From positions 16,915,799-16,979,798 of the forward strand of contig CAMZMU010000071.1 in the NCBI GenBank assembly GCA_947311845.1: a stretch of 64,000 nucleotides of DNA, given 5' to 3'. Below are positions 55,512 to 64,000 of the stretch, piece after piece. Each line of letters begins with the position of its first letter. Within the stretch, counting starts at the first letter, position 1. The notes beneath the pieces are model-generated. The model ran no database searches and was not told the DNA's origin. It was given only the letters and a program-made list of their open reading frames with translations. A program made the translations under genes and the position numbers. Origin of the DNA: Poa pratensis (Eukaryota; Streptophyta; Magnoliopsida; Poales; Poaceae).

Positions 55512-55830
55512 TAATTATAGAAGCGAGAGTGTGGCACCTTTGCAATTGCGGCGCGAGTTCTTTTAGAACTTGGAGCTTGAGCAGGAAGAGTTGAGCAGCT
55601 TGCTGACCTAGCATTTCAACAGCATCCGGGTCATCTTGTCCTGAGAGAGAAGTTGGCGAGTTATCAGTAGAAGGGTTCATTTGAACCGGGTCATTGTCAA
55701 TCAGTTCAATAAAGAGCTGGCCAATAGAGTCAAGCTCACCAACATCTTCATTGTCTTTGTCCGTCTCTGTTTCCTCATCATCAGAAGAAGAAATAGAGGT
55801 GAAATCTACAGACCACCATGCTTGGTCCTA
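55512..55830 (-). pseudogene. Antisense ORF, acidic N-terminal exon
   Basis: Minus strand: AWWSVDFTSISSSDDEETET, then DVGELDSIGQLFIELIDND and, after a shift, SSKRTRAAIAKVPHSRFYNY. It is separated from 49430 by the inserted LTR element and by ~450 bp of poorly conserved intron-like sequence (55073-55511). The gene's start lies further right, beyond the insertion at 55925. Confidence 0.5.
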
Positions 55831-55924
55831 TTCAAGGAAAAAGTAGAGAGTTAAAGAATTATAGGCAAATGGTTAGTTGATTTGAAATAAAGGAGCAAGG
55901 TTGAAAAATTACTGAAGGTGGTAG

Positions 55925-56438
55925 TGTCATGGGTTTGTCATGTCAGGTGTCATAGATGACTTCGTAGGTGTGGGATTACGCGAGTCAAGCATCTCCGAGC
56001 TTGGGATCGCAGGAACAAAGATCAACACAGATTTACCCAGGTTCGGCCCCCTCAATGTGAGGTAAAAGACCTACTTCCTGCCTACCCTAGATTGGTATTG
56101 ATATGATAATCGAGGTGTTACAATGGAGGCGATCCGATCTGGTACTCGCCGTATGAGCTAGGGTTTGGGCTTGATAGCTTGACCCGCTCTAAGTCCTGCG
56201 AGTCCTCTTTATATACACAGAGGCTCGCTAGGTTACAAAAGGAAACTTCCCCATAAGGAATACATCCACAGAGGCCTACTCGGAGACTACTTGGTCTTCA
56301 CGTCCTCCGGGATTGTCTTCTAGATCTTTCTCCTTATGGCGGTTCAATATTGGGCTTGTTCCCAAGTGGGCCTTCATCCGTGCGAGTAAGTTAAGTCGCA
56401 CTGGGCCGCGGGTTAATCCAGAAAGTATTCCCCCGACA
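55925..56438 (-). repeat. 3' LTR of minus-strand Tat Gypsy element 4
   Basis: 514 bp. On the minus strand it reads TGTCGGGGGAATACTTTCTG ... ACAAACCCATGACA. The polypurine tract (ATGCTTGGGGGCTAA) abuts it at 56439-56453. It differs from the 5' LTR (63496 onward) by three transitions and two 1-nt indels over ~505 bp. Confidence 0.93.
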
Positions 56439-56453
56439 TTAGCCCCCAAGCAT

Positions 56454-57084
56454 GGCCTGAACTTCATAGTATTCTTGATCTTGAATGCTTAGGCGTGCTT
56501 TTCCTTGTTTCGCGGCTTATAATTGTACAAGTTTGGCCTTGACTCGCACCTGGAAGATCATCTGACTTCGTGAGCTTTAGAGTATCCTGATAGCTTCAAA
56601 CTTGATGACGATCTATCTTCAAATTTTTGATGATAATATGATATAGCCCCCAAGGATTGAGAGGATGTTATGTGGTAATCATCTCAATTCTTCTCAGAGA
56701 ACTCTGAAGGTCATCACCTGTAACTTGATATCATGAATAAAACAATTGTTAAGTTACAAGTAATTGTAATTGGTGTTGCCGTACTATAAGCAGTACATCG
56801 ACCTCTAGTTAGGCCATCTGAATCCTTAAGTGGGCACTCGCGCGACTCAGTATTTCCTAGGAATATGTGTGTTCAGGGTCGAGAGCGGCCATGATAGGCA
56901 ATCAAGCTCGATTGACGCCACACCCCAGTACTTTGGCCACATAATGCGAGTAGCAATCCAACTTAAGGTAAATTTGATAATTGCCAATAAATCGGCTGTT
57001 TCAGGGTAACAAAGACCCCAAGAAACATAATGATATTGCCATGATAGGCTAAGCTATGATAAGCTTTGATTATGATGACACATA
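56454..57084 (-). other. 3' non-coding region of element 4
   Basis: No ORF on either strand that looks coding. It lies between the hairpin array and the polypurine tract. No antisense ORF like that of element 3 is seen here. Confidence 0.55.
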
Positions 57085-57302
57085 AGGTCGCGCCTAGGTG
57101 GCAACCGAGTGTTATACATAGGGTTGGATCGCGCGTAGGTGGCGATCCATGGTGATACATGGGGTCGGTCGCGCCTAGGTGGCGACCAGAGATGATACAA
57201 AGTTTACGGCCGCGCCTAGGTGGCGCCGGTTTCTGATACAAGGGTCGATCGCGCCTGGGTGGCGATCAGATGTTGCATAGGTCGCGCCTAGGTGGCGACC
57301 AA
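57085..57302. repeat. Six tandem hairpin units, ~36-40 bp
   Basis: Core GGTCGCGCCTAGGTGGCGACC or variants, at about 57086, 57124, 57167, 57208, 57247 and 57281. Each has inverted arms around CGCCTAGGTGG. The arms vary between copies but mostly stay complementary (GGTCGC/GCGACC versus GATCGC/GCGATC). Confidence 0.85.
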
Positions 57303-57387
57303 AGTTGAAGTTCTAGCCCTGAGTGGCTGTGATGATACTCAGCTATAAAGCTGGAAAGGATGATGCTTGGCTCTGATTAGCCTTTTC

Positions 57388-58605
57388 TTATGTATAGTAC
57401 GGTCGCAGGTGTGCGACGTTCCAAGGGCGAGGTGCCTCGAGACGATCCTCGAAATCATGGCGTTCGCTGCTTTCTTCCCTTACATCCAGCAGGTAGTACG
57501 ACCCATTGTTTAGCTTCTTGCTGATGATGTAGGGTCCTTCCCATGGAGAGGACAGCTTATGCATTCCCTTGTGATCTTGTTTAAGTCGCAGCACTAGGTC
57601 GCCTTCTTGAAAGGTGCGGGTTTTGATGCGTCTGGCATGATAGCGTCGCAAGTCTTGTTGATATACTGCTGACCTTGATGCTGCCAAGTCTCTAACTTCT
57701 TCTAATGTGTCCACCGAGTCTTGCCGAGCTATCTCATTATCTGTCTCGATGTAAGCCGCAACTCTTGGTGAATCATGTATGATATCGCTGGGCATGACTG
57801 CTTCTGCTCCATAGACCATGAAATATGGTGTAAATCCTGTGGATCTGTTAGGGGTTGTTCTCAAGCTCCACAGTACTGCTGGCAGTTCTTCCACCCAACA
57901 TCCTGGAGATGCTTCGACCTTTTCAATAAGGCGCGGCTTAATTCCATGGAGAATTTCCTGGTTAGCTCGCTCAGCTTGTCCATTGCTCTGCGGGTGTGCT
58001 ACTGACGTGAGGTCCAATCTTATCCCATTGTCTGCGCAAAATATCTGTGTAGCCCCTTCAGAGGTGTTGCTCCCATTGTCTGTAATGATACTATGGGGGT
58101 AACCAAGCGGAATATGACCTTCTTCAAGAACTTGACTGCTGTTTCAGCCTCGCAATCTCCCACAGGTTCTGCTTCTATCCACTTTGTGAATTTGTCCACC
58201 ATGACTAAGAGGTGAGTTTTTCCGTTTGAAGACCGTCTGAAAGGCCCTACCATGTCAAAACCCCATACGGCAAAAGGCCATGTGATGGGTATTGTGCGAA
58301 GTGCTTGGGCTGGCATATGATCTTGCCTAGCGTATCTTTGACATCCATCGCACACTCTGACAATTTGCTCTGCATCTGCTAATGCTGTTAACCAGAAGAA
58401 TCCATGTCGGAACGCCTTTGCCACCAAAGATCTTGACGAAGCATGATGGCCACAATCGCCTGAATGAATTTCGTGCAAGATTTTTCGTCCCTCTTCTGGT
58501 GAGACACATCTTTGAATGCTCCTGATACGCTGCGCTTGTATAATTCATTGTTGATGATTGTATAGGCCTTTGATCGTCGTATGATTTTGCGCGCCTCAAT
58601 TTCAT
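57388..58605 (-). pseudogene. Integrase of element 4 (frameshifted)
   Basis: HHCC zinc domain: HEIHSGDCGHH followed by CDGCQRYARQDHMP. Catalytic core: FAVWGFDMVGPF (first Asp), a TDNGSNTS segment near 58075 (second Asp), and HPQSNGQAERANQEI (Glu). The C-terminal domain continues to RPWNVAHLRPYYT and a stop at 57388. Frame changes occur near 58075 and between 58480 and 58605. No chromodomain follows, in line with the Tat clade. It would insert the cDNA into the genome. Confidence 0.87.
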
Positions 58606-58712
58606 CGTCCGGCAGCACTCCGCGACTTAAATATGCCATGTATGGCTCTGTCCATCCTGGCTGTTCATGCAGGGCTGCGACTAAAGTTGAATCATCCTCT
58701 GGCTCTGCAATG

Positions 58713-59175
58713 TCAATTCTGCTGGAGGTTGACTGATGGATTGTGCAGTTCATCCAGGAAAACATTGGGTGGGACTGACTGTCTATTGGATCCAAGCCGA
58801 GACAGGGCATCCGCAGCTTCATTTTGTCTCCGATCAATATGTTCAACTTGGTATCCAGTGAAATGTCCAGCAATTCTGTCCACCTCTCTCCTATATGCAG
58901 CCATGTTCGTCCTTGCTGTCCCACGTTCCGGAGACCTGCTGTGCCACCAAGTCTGAATCGCCAAAACAGCGTATGCGACTGATGTTCATCTCCTTTGCTA
59001 TACGTAGACCATGAAGCAGTGCCTCGTACTCCGCCACGTTATTTGTGCAGTTGAAGTGTATCTGTAACACATACCGCAGCTTGTCTCCCTTGGGAGATGT
59101 CAGAACAACTCCAGCCCCCGAGCCTTGCAACTGTCTTGACCCATCAAAATGCATGGTCCAGTATTTGGTTTCTGC
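58713..59175 (-). pseudogene. Second (archaeal-type) RNase H of element 4
   Basis: MHFDGSRQLQGSGAGVVLTS, then NNVAEYEALLHGLRIAKEM, IRCFGDSDLVAQQVSG and, after a shift, VDRIAGHFTGYQVEHIDRRQ with NEAADALSRLGS. D, E, D and the final D of the aRNH active site are present. Plant Tat elements carry this extra domain downstream of the retroviral-type RNase H. Confidence 0.82.
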
Positions 59176-60690
59176 CATGCTAGGAGCAACTTGGATTTCT
59201 GTCCAATCGTTAATAAAATCTGCAAGGGCTTGCGACTTAATTGATGTGCGCGGCTCGTAGCTGATGTGATGTGGTCCCAACTCGATCGCCCACTTAGCGA
59301 CTCTTCCAGTAGCTTCTCGATTACGAATGATATCTGCCAATGGTGCTGAACTCACCACAGTTATTGGATGCTCTTGGAAGTAGTGCTTCAGCTTGCGACT
59401 CGCCATGAACACTCCAAACACCAACTTCTGCCACTGTGGGTAACGCTGTTTGGAAGCTGTGAGGACTTCGCTCACGTAGTATACTGGCCTCTGGACAGGG
59501 TATTCCTTTCCCTTCTTGTCTCTCCACAACCATGACAGCACTCACAGCGCGGGAATTTGCCGCTATGTATAGTACATTGGCTCTTTATCTTTTGGAGCCG
59601 CCAGAACTGGAGCATTTGTCAATTGATGTTTCAAGGCTGTCAGAGCTTCGTCGGCCTCTGCGTCCCAAACGAAGGTGTCTGATTTTTTCAACAGTCTGTA
59701 CAAAGGTAGTGCTTTCTCTCCCAATCTTGATATAAAGCGACTCAAAGCTGCTACGCAACCAGTAAGCCGCTGTACATCTTTTATCTTTTCTGGCTTTTGG
59801 AGATCCATCACGGCCTTTATCTTGTCAGGATTGGCCTCAATGCCTCTTTCTGATACTATGAATCCCAATAGCTTTCCTGCTGGTACTCCGAAGACGCACT
59901 TTGTGGGGTTGAGCTTCATGTTGTATTTTCTGAGATTTGTAATGTCTCTGCCAGATCACCAATAAGATCCTGGCTAACTTGCGATTTAATCACAATATCA
60001 TCCACGTAGGCATGAACGTTGCGACCTATTTGCTCATGTAGCAATTCTGAATGCATCTTTGGTAAGTCGCACCTGCGTTCTTCAACCCAAAGGGCATGCT
60101 GACGTAACAAAAAGCTCCGAAGGGTGTGATGAAGGACGTCTTTTCTTGGTCTCCCTCTTCATCTTGATTTGATGGTAGCCTGAATAGGCGTCCAAAAAGC
60201 ATAACAGCTCGCACCCAGCAGTTGAATCAATTACTTGGTCGATTCTTGGCAAAGCAAATGGATCCTTTGGACAAGCTTTGTTAAGACTGGTGTAATCAAC
60301 GCACATTCGCCACGTACCATTCTTTTTCATAACCAATACTGGATTTGCCACCCACTCCGGATGGTATACCTCTGTGATGAATCCTGCAGCCAGCAAGCGA
60401 GCTATTCCTCTCCTATTGCCTTTCTCCTGTCATCATGAAAACGCCGTAGTGGCTGCTTCACTGGTTTAGCCGCAGGGTTCACTTTGAGGCTATGTTCTGC
60501 TAATTCTCTTGGTACCCCGGCATATCTGACGGCTTCCATGCGAAGATGTCTTTATTTTCCTGGAGAAAAGCAACGAGGGCCTTCTCCTGTTCTTCTTCCA
60601 TGTGTGCTCCAATGCTAGTTTGCTTGGATGAGTCGCCAGGAACAAGATTTATCTGCTTAGTGTCCTGGGCCGCTTTGAATTTCATTGGTG
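59176..60690 (-). pseudogene. Reverse transcriptase and RNase H of element 4 (frameshifted)
   Basis: From right to left: IFAWKPSDMPG; AAGFITEVYHPEWVANPVLV; GTWRMCVDYTSLNKACPKDP; CFLDAYSGYHQIKM (catalytic Asp); then after a shift TPFGAFCYVSMPFGLKNAGA and HAYVDDIVIKS (catalytic YVDD, about 60010). Next come KCVFGVPAGKLLGFIVSERG and the RNase H part with PVYYVSEVLTASKQRYPQW (59450-59490) and ALADFINDW. Breaks lie near 60110, 60040, 59920 and 59545. Confidence 0.88.
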
Positions 60691-61330
60691 GCTCGCAGAT
60701 GGCGTGGTAACCACACTCATATCGTTTGGGTCCACCTGCGACTTATAACCTTTTAGTTCTTCCGCGGCACAGGCGGATTCTGCGAAAGCCGCATCTCCTT
60801 TCTCACATTCTATTGCTTTTTCTCTATCTCCGTACACTGTGATGACCCCTTTTGGTCCTGGTATCTTCAACTGTAGGTACACGTAGCATGGCCTGGCCAT
60901 AAACTTAGCAAAGGCCGTTCTTCCAAACAAGGCGTGATATGGGCTTTGGAATTTTACTACTTCGAAGCTTAGGAATTCACTTCTAAAGTTCTCTTCTGTT
61001 CCAAAAGTTACCCCTAGGGTTATTTTCCCCACTGGCCGTGCGGACCTTCCTGGGACAATGCCGTGAAATACTGTTGACGTGGGCTGCAGCTGGAATCCTT
61101 GAGTCCTAGACGCTGGAAAGTATCGTAGTACAAGATATTAATGCTGCTTCCTCCATCCATAAGCACTTTGGTCAGCTTGTATCCTGCAACGTATGGTGCC
61201 ACAACCAGTGCCAACTTGCCAGGTTCCCGTACCTGTGGCGGGTGGTCGTCGCGACTCCAGGTTACCGCGTATTCTGACCACCTTAACCAAGCGGGTGTTG
61301 TTGGTATCACGGCGTTCACCTGCTGACTTC
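60691..61330 (-). pseudogene. Retropepsin of element 4
   Basis: LTKVLMDGGSSINILYYDTF (active-site MDGG; about 61115-61175), then SPYHALFGRTAFAKFMARPC and KGDAAFAESACAAEELKGYK. One frame change lies near 61030. Homologous position by position to the protease of element 3. Confidence 0.85.
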
Positions 61331-63441
61331 TCCGGCTCAATTTCTCTTCTCTTTTGGAGGTATCGATAACTATTGTGTGATACTGCCCCGTCTGCCTGGG
61401 GTTACTCGCGCCGTGCTGCCCAATGTTTGTGTTATGAGCCGCACTAGGGTTTCCTTCATGGGAATTCCCCCCGTTGTGTTGGCTCTCTTCTTCCACTTTT
61501 TGTAATAATGGCATTGCGCCTTGGTATGGTCCGCTGGCCGTCCATCACCTGTCGCATGAAGGTCGCATGGCCGGTTGAAAACTTCTTGCATATTGATTGG
61601 CGGGAGCCGTATCCTCGACCCCTTCCACGCTGGCCTCTGAATCCTCCACGCGCATTGGACGAGCCCTGAGTGACCATCTTCGCTTTTGCGTTTGTTTTGA
61701 CTCGTGTTGTTGTGGCTCGTTTGCTGCTGGGGCTTGTTGGAGTTTTTCTTTCCTTTTGCAGCAACCTCCTCTTCTTCTCCGTCTGACGCGTCTCTGGTTT
61801 TGTCTGAGCTGGCATATTTGTTAGCCGCAGCCATCACCTCGCTGAGGCTCTTGACTTTATCCTTCATGCGACCCAGCTTATGAATCAGCGGCTCAAACTT
61901 GCAGTTTTTCTCCATCACCAGGACGGCTGAGCTTGGTGGTATATTATCTGAGGAGTGTATTATTTCTGCCACCCTTTTCATCCAATGGCGACTTGACTCG
62001 CCTTCCTTCTGGACACAACGCTCTAAATCTTCTATATTGCAGAGTCGCTTGCAAGTTCCTTGGAAGTTCTTAATGAAGGCATCCTTCAGTTCCTCCCAAG
62101 TATTTATAGAGTTGGGAGGCAAATTTTGCAGCCATATGTGCGCTGCTCCTTCTAGCATCATGTTTAGGTAGCGTGCGCAGATCTCTTCAGATGCGTTTAG
62201 GATGCTCATGCCCATCTCGTAATTGTTGAGCCAAGTGGTTGGATCCATGCTGGCGTTATAGTTTGCCACCTTGCGTGGCCCTTTGAAATCTTCAGGAAAA
62301 GGTTCCGATCTGATCTTTTCAGTGAAACACGCTGGTCCCTTGAGTCGCGAGGACAGGGCTGTGGGCGCCTGCGGGGTTATCTGCGGGCCGCTTTTGCATC
62401 AATGGGCATTCGCCTGCGCTTCTGCGACTCTCCTGTGCCTCTGTGCGACTCCTGACACGTCCTCTGGTGGCCTGCTCTGGACGCTTCTTTCTGCGTAATC
62501 CTGTGATTGGCTGGTACGAGGGGCAGCTGTGCTTCGGCTTCCGCCCTATTGGCTTGTTGCAGGACTGCCGTACTTAACATCTGAATCGCGCGCCGCGCCT
62601 CAGCATTGACCGGGTCATCGCCTGTTGGTACCATCTGTGTCAAGATATTAGCCGCAGCATACATATTATCGACAGGGTTCTGGTAATGGCCCTGTGGGGT
62701 GTGAAACCTCCTTGGTTGTTGCTGGGTCTCTTGATTTGTTGGTACCCTTCCTTCCGCAGTCGTCTGGATTCCCGTCCCTGCGGCTGGAGTGAGCGGGATT
62801 TCCACTGTTGGTTGAGTCGCGCGCAGCTGTGTTTGCGGGTCAACCTGTTGTTGAGTCGCAGCCAGCGCGGCTACTCTCTGCCGCTCCTGTTGGATTCCTT
62901 GGTTTATCTGATCGAGCCTGCGGCGCTCTTCTTCCATCCTTCGAACCTCATACAGGAGCTCGGCCCTGGCGGCCTCAATTTCTGTTGCACGGAGGGCGGC
63001 GTTCGTGGCTGACACAGGGACAAGAAGTGGGTTGCTTGGGGGTGCCGATGCCTCGGTTTCTCCAGCAGTTCCTGACGCACCTGCTCCTCCGGCCATGTAA
63101 ACCGCGACTTGTGCCATCTCTTGATCTGGTGATGATGTGATTTCTGGTGGGTAACCCCAGCAACTTTCTTCAAAGGCAGGTATGATGGACCCAAACTCTT
63201 GCGAGTCCATGCTTTCCACGGATTCTTCCCCGTCATCGGCGACTTCTTCTATGAATCGCCTTCCTGGACCGATCTAACGGACCTGCCACCGATGAAGCCG
63301 ACGAAGACGTTGATGGATCCGAACGGGATGACGTGGCCGGTCTCCAAATAATCTGCCCGGCCCCCAGCTTGAATCGTCGATGAGGGGTGTGCCATTGACC
63401 GTGATGATACGGCCAACAACAAGATCTTCAGCTCCCTTCAT
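61331..63441 (-). pseudogene. Gag of element 4
   Basis: Proposed start ATG at 63441 (MKGAEDLVVGRIITVNGTP); a shift near 63330 gives GSINVFVGFIGGRSV, matching the element 3 gag start. The 62377-63219 frame has a coiled-coil (ELLYEVRRMEEERRRLDQIN) and Gln-rich stretches. The capsid domain is at about 61900-62270: MDPTTWLNNYEMGMSILNAS, ARYLNMMLEGAAHIW, FIKNFQGTCKRLCNIEDL. A Cys/His segment (CDLHATGDGRPADHTKAQC) follows near 61520. Two to three frame breaks separate the pieces. Confidence 0.85.
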
Positions 63442-63475
63442 GGATCCTGCGCGGAACGTGACGCTTTGACCGCAG

Positions 63476-63493
63476 GCCCCACGGTGGGCGCCA
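63476..63493 (-). other. Primer-binding site of element 4
   Basis: On the minus strand TGGCGCCCACCGTGGGGC, two bases from the LTR; identical to that of element 3 at 43496. Confidence 0.9.
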
Positions 63494-63495
63494 AC

Positions 63496-64000
63496 TGTCG
63501 TGGGTTTGTCACGTCAGGTGTCATAGATGACTTCGTAGGTGTGGGATTATGCGAGTCAAGCATCTCCGAGCTTGGGATCGCAGGAACAAAGATCAACACA
63601 GATTTACCCAGGTTCGGCCCCCTCAATGTGAGGTAAAAGACCTACTTCCTGCCTACCCTAGATTGGTATTGATATGATAATCGAGGTGTTACAATGGAGG
63701 CGATCCGATCTGGTACTCGCCGTATGAGCTAGGGTTTGGGGCTTGATAGCTTGACCCGCTCTAAGTCCTGCGAGTCCTCTTTATATACACAGAGGCTCGC
63801 TAGGTTACAAAAGGAAACTTCCCCATAAGGAATACATCCACAGAGGCCTACTCGGAGACTACTTGGTCTTCACGTCCTCCGGGATTGTCTTCTAGATCTT
63901 TCTCCTTATGGCGGTTCAATATTGGGCTTGTCCCAAGTGGGCCTTCATCCGTGCGAGTAAGTTAAGTCGCACTGGGCCGCGGGTTAATCCAGAAAGTATT
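63496..64000 (-). repeat. 5' LTR of element 4 (cut by window end)
   Basis: Matches 55925-56429. About 9 bp of the LTR are missing past 64000. Confidence 0.93.

Larger units (their letters stand above)
42907..55924 (+). mobile_element. Tat-like Gypsy element 3, pol-deleted, with antisense ORF
   Basis: 5' LTR, PBS TGGCGCCCACCGTGGGGC (43496), degenerate gag, protease, the first part of RT, then directly the last codons of integrase, a hairpin-repeat region, and a minus-strand ORF (48257-55830). Antisense ORFs between pol and the 3' LTR are known in grass Tat-lineage elements (e.g. Grande, RIRE2). It is interrupted by the LTR element at 49597-55067 and by the minus-strand element at 55925. RT, RNase H and integrase are lost, so it is non-autonomous. 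Confidence 0.82.
55925..64000 (-). mobile_element. Young Tat-lineage Gypsy element 4, minus strand
   Basis: Order on the minus strand: 5' LTR (63496 to past 64000), PBS, gag, protease, RT, RNase H, second RNase H, integrase, tandem hairpin repeats, polypurine tract, 3' LTR. The additional archaeal-type RNase H after the usual one marks the Tat clade. The LTRs are >99% identical, so it is the youngest insertion here, yet several frameshifts disrupt pol. It interrupts the antisense ORF region of element 3. The right end is cut by the window about 10 bp before the LTR end. Confidence 0.93.

Noticed and set aside
57085..57302. CRISPR-like array
   Set aside because: Repeats are tandem hairpins with 15-20 bp variable linkers inside a plant retrotransposon. 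No cas genes and a eukaryotic context.

Overview
This is nuclear DNA from a large-genome grass, most likely of the wheat/barley/rye/oat group. Evidence: several levels of nested LTR retrotransposons, the retroelement families present (a Sirevirus-type Copia with an envelope-like ORF, Tat-type Gypsy elements, LTR elements primed by tRNA-Asp-like PBS), Tourist/Stowaway/hAT/Mutator/Harbinger DNA transposons, L1-type LINEs, and one GC-rich monocot gene. I see no prokaryotic or organellar features. Family names are assigned from motifs and boundaries only, since no database search was possible.

Layout. 1-2927: GC-rich and AT-rich repeats with no certain gene. 2937-5363: a Mutator-like element with ~330 bp inverted repeats and a perfect 9-bp target duplication. 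It carries a multi-exon fragment of a DUF632 (NRG2-like) host gene, i.e. a Pack-MULE. 5373-8692: weak gene relics, a possible promoter with a short mitochondrial-presequence-like ORF, and a Tourist MITE. 8693-29147: one PIF/Harbinger-type element with a broken Myb/SANT plus NAM-associated ORF, blown open by a Gypsy-like insertion (9914-27915, TSD GGGAG). That insertion holds a Sirevirus-type Copia (11337-23093) and an inverted, truncated relative of itself (23694-26930).

29148-35220 is the gene island: a hAT element, a Stowaway relic, an apparently intact intronless COPT/Ctr copper-transporter gene (32358-32804) with four GTAC motifs just upstream, and a second Mutator-like element just downstream. 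35220-40392: an L1-type LINE interrupted by another, 5'-truncated LINE (about 16-bp TSD). 40393 to the end is a stack of Gypsy-type elements. Element 2 (40393-42906) sits in the LINE. Element 3 (from 42907) sits in the gag of element 2; it is pol-deleted and has an antisense ORF. A non-autonomous LTR element (49597-55067, TSD GCTAC) and a young minus-strand Tat element (55925 to beyond 64000) both sit inside element 3.

Functionally, only the copper transporter looks like a working host gene. Almost every TE ORF carries frameshifts, stops or deletions. The order of insertion can be read directly from the nesting and target-site duplications, several of which are confirmed by intact empty-site sequence elsewhere in the window.
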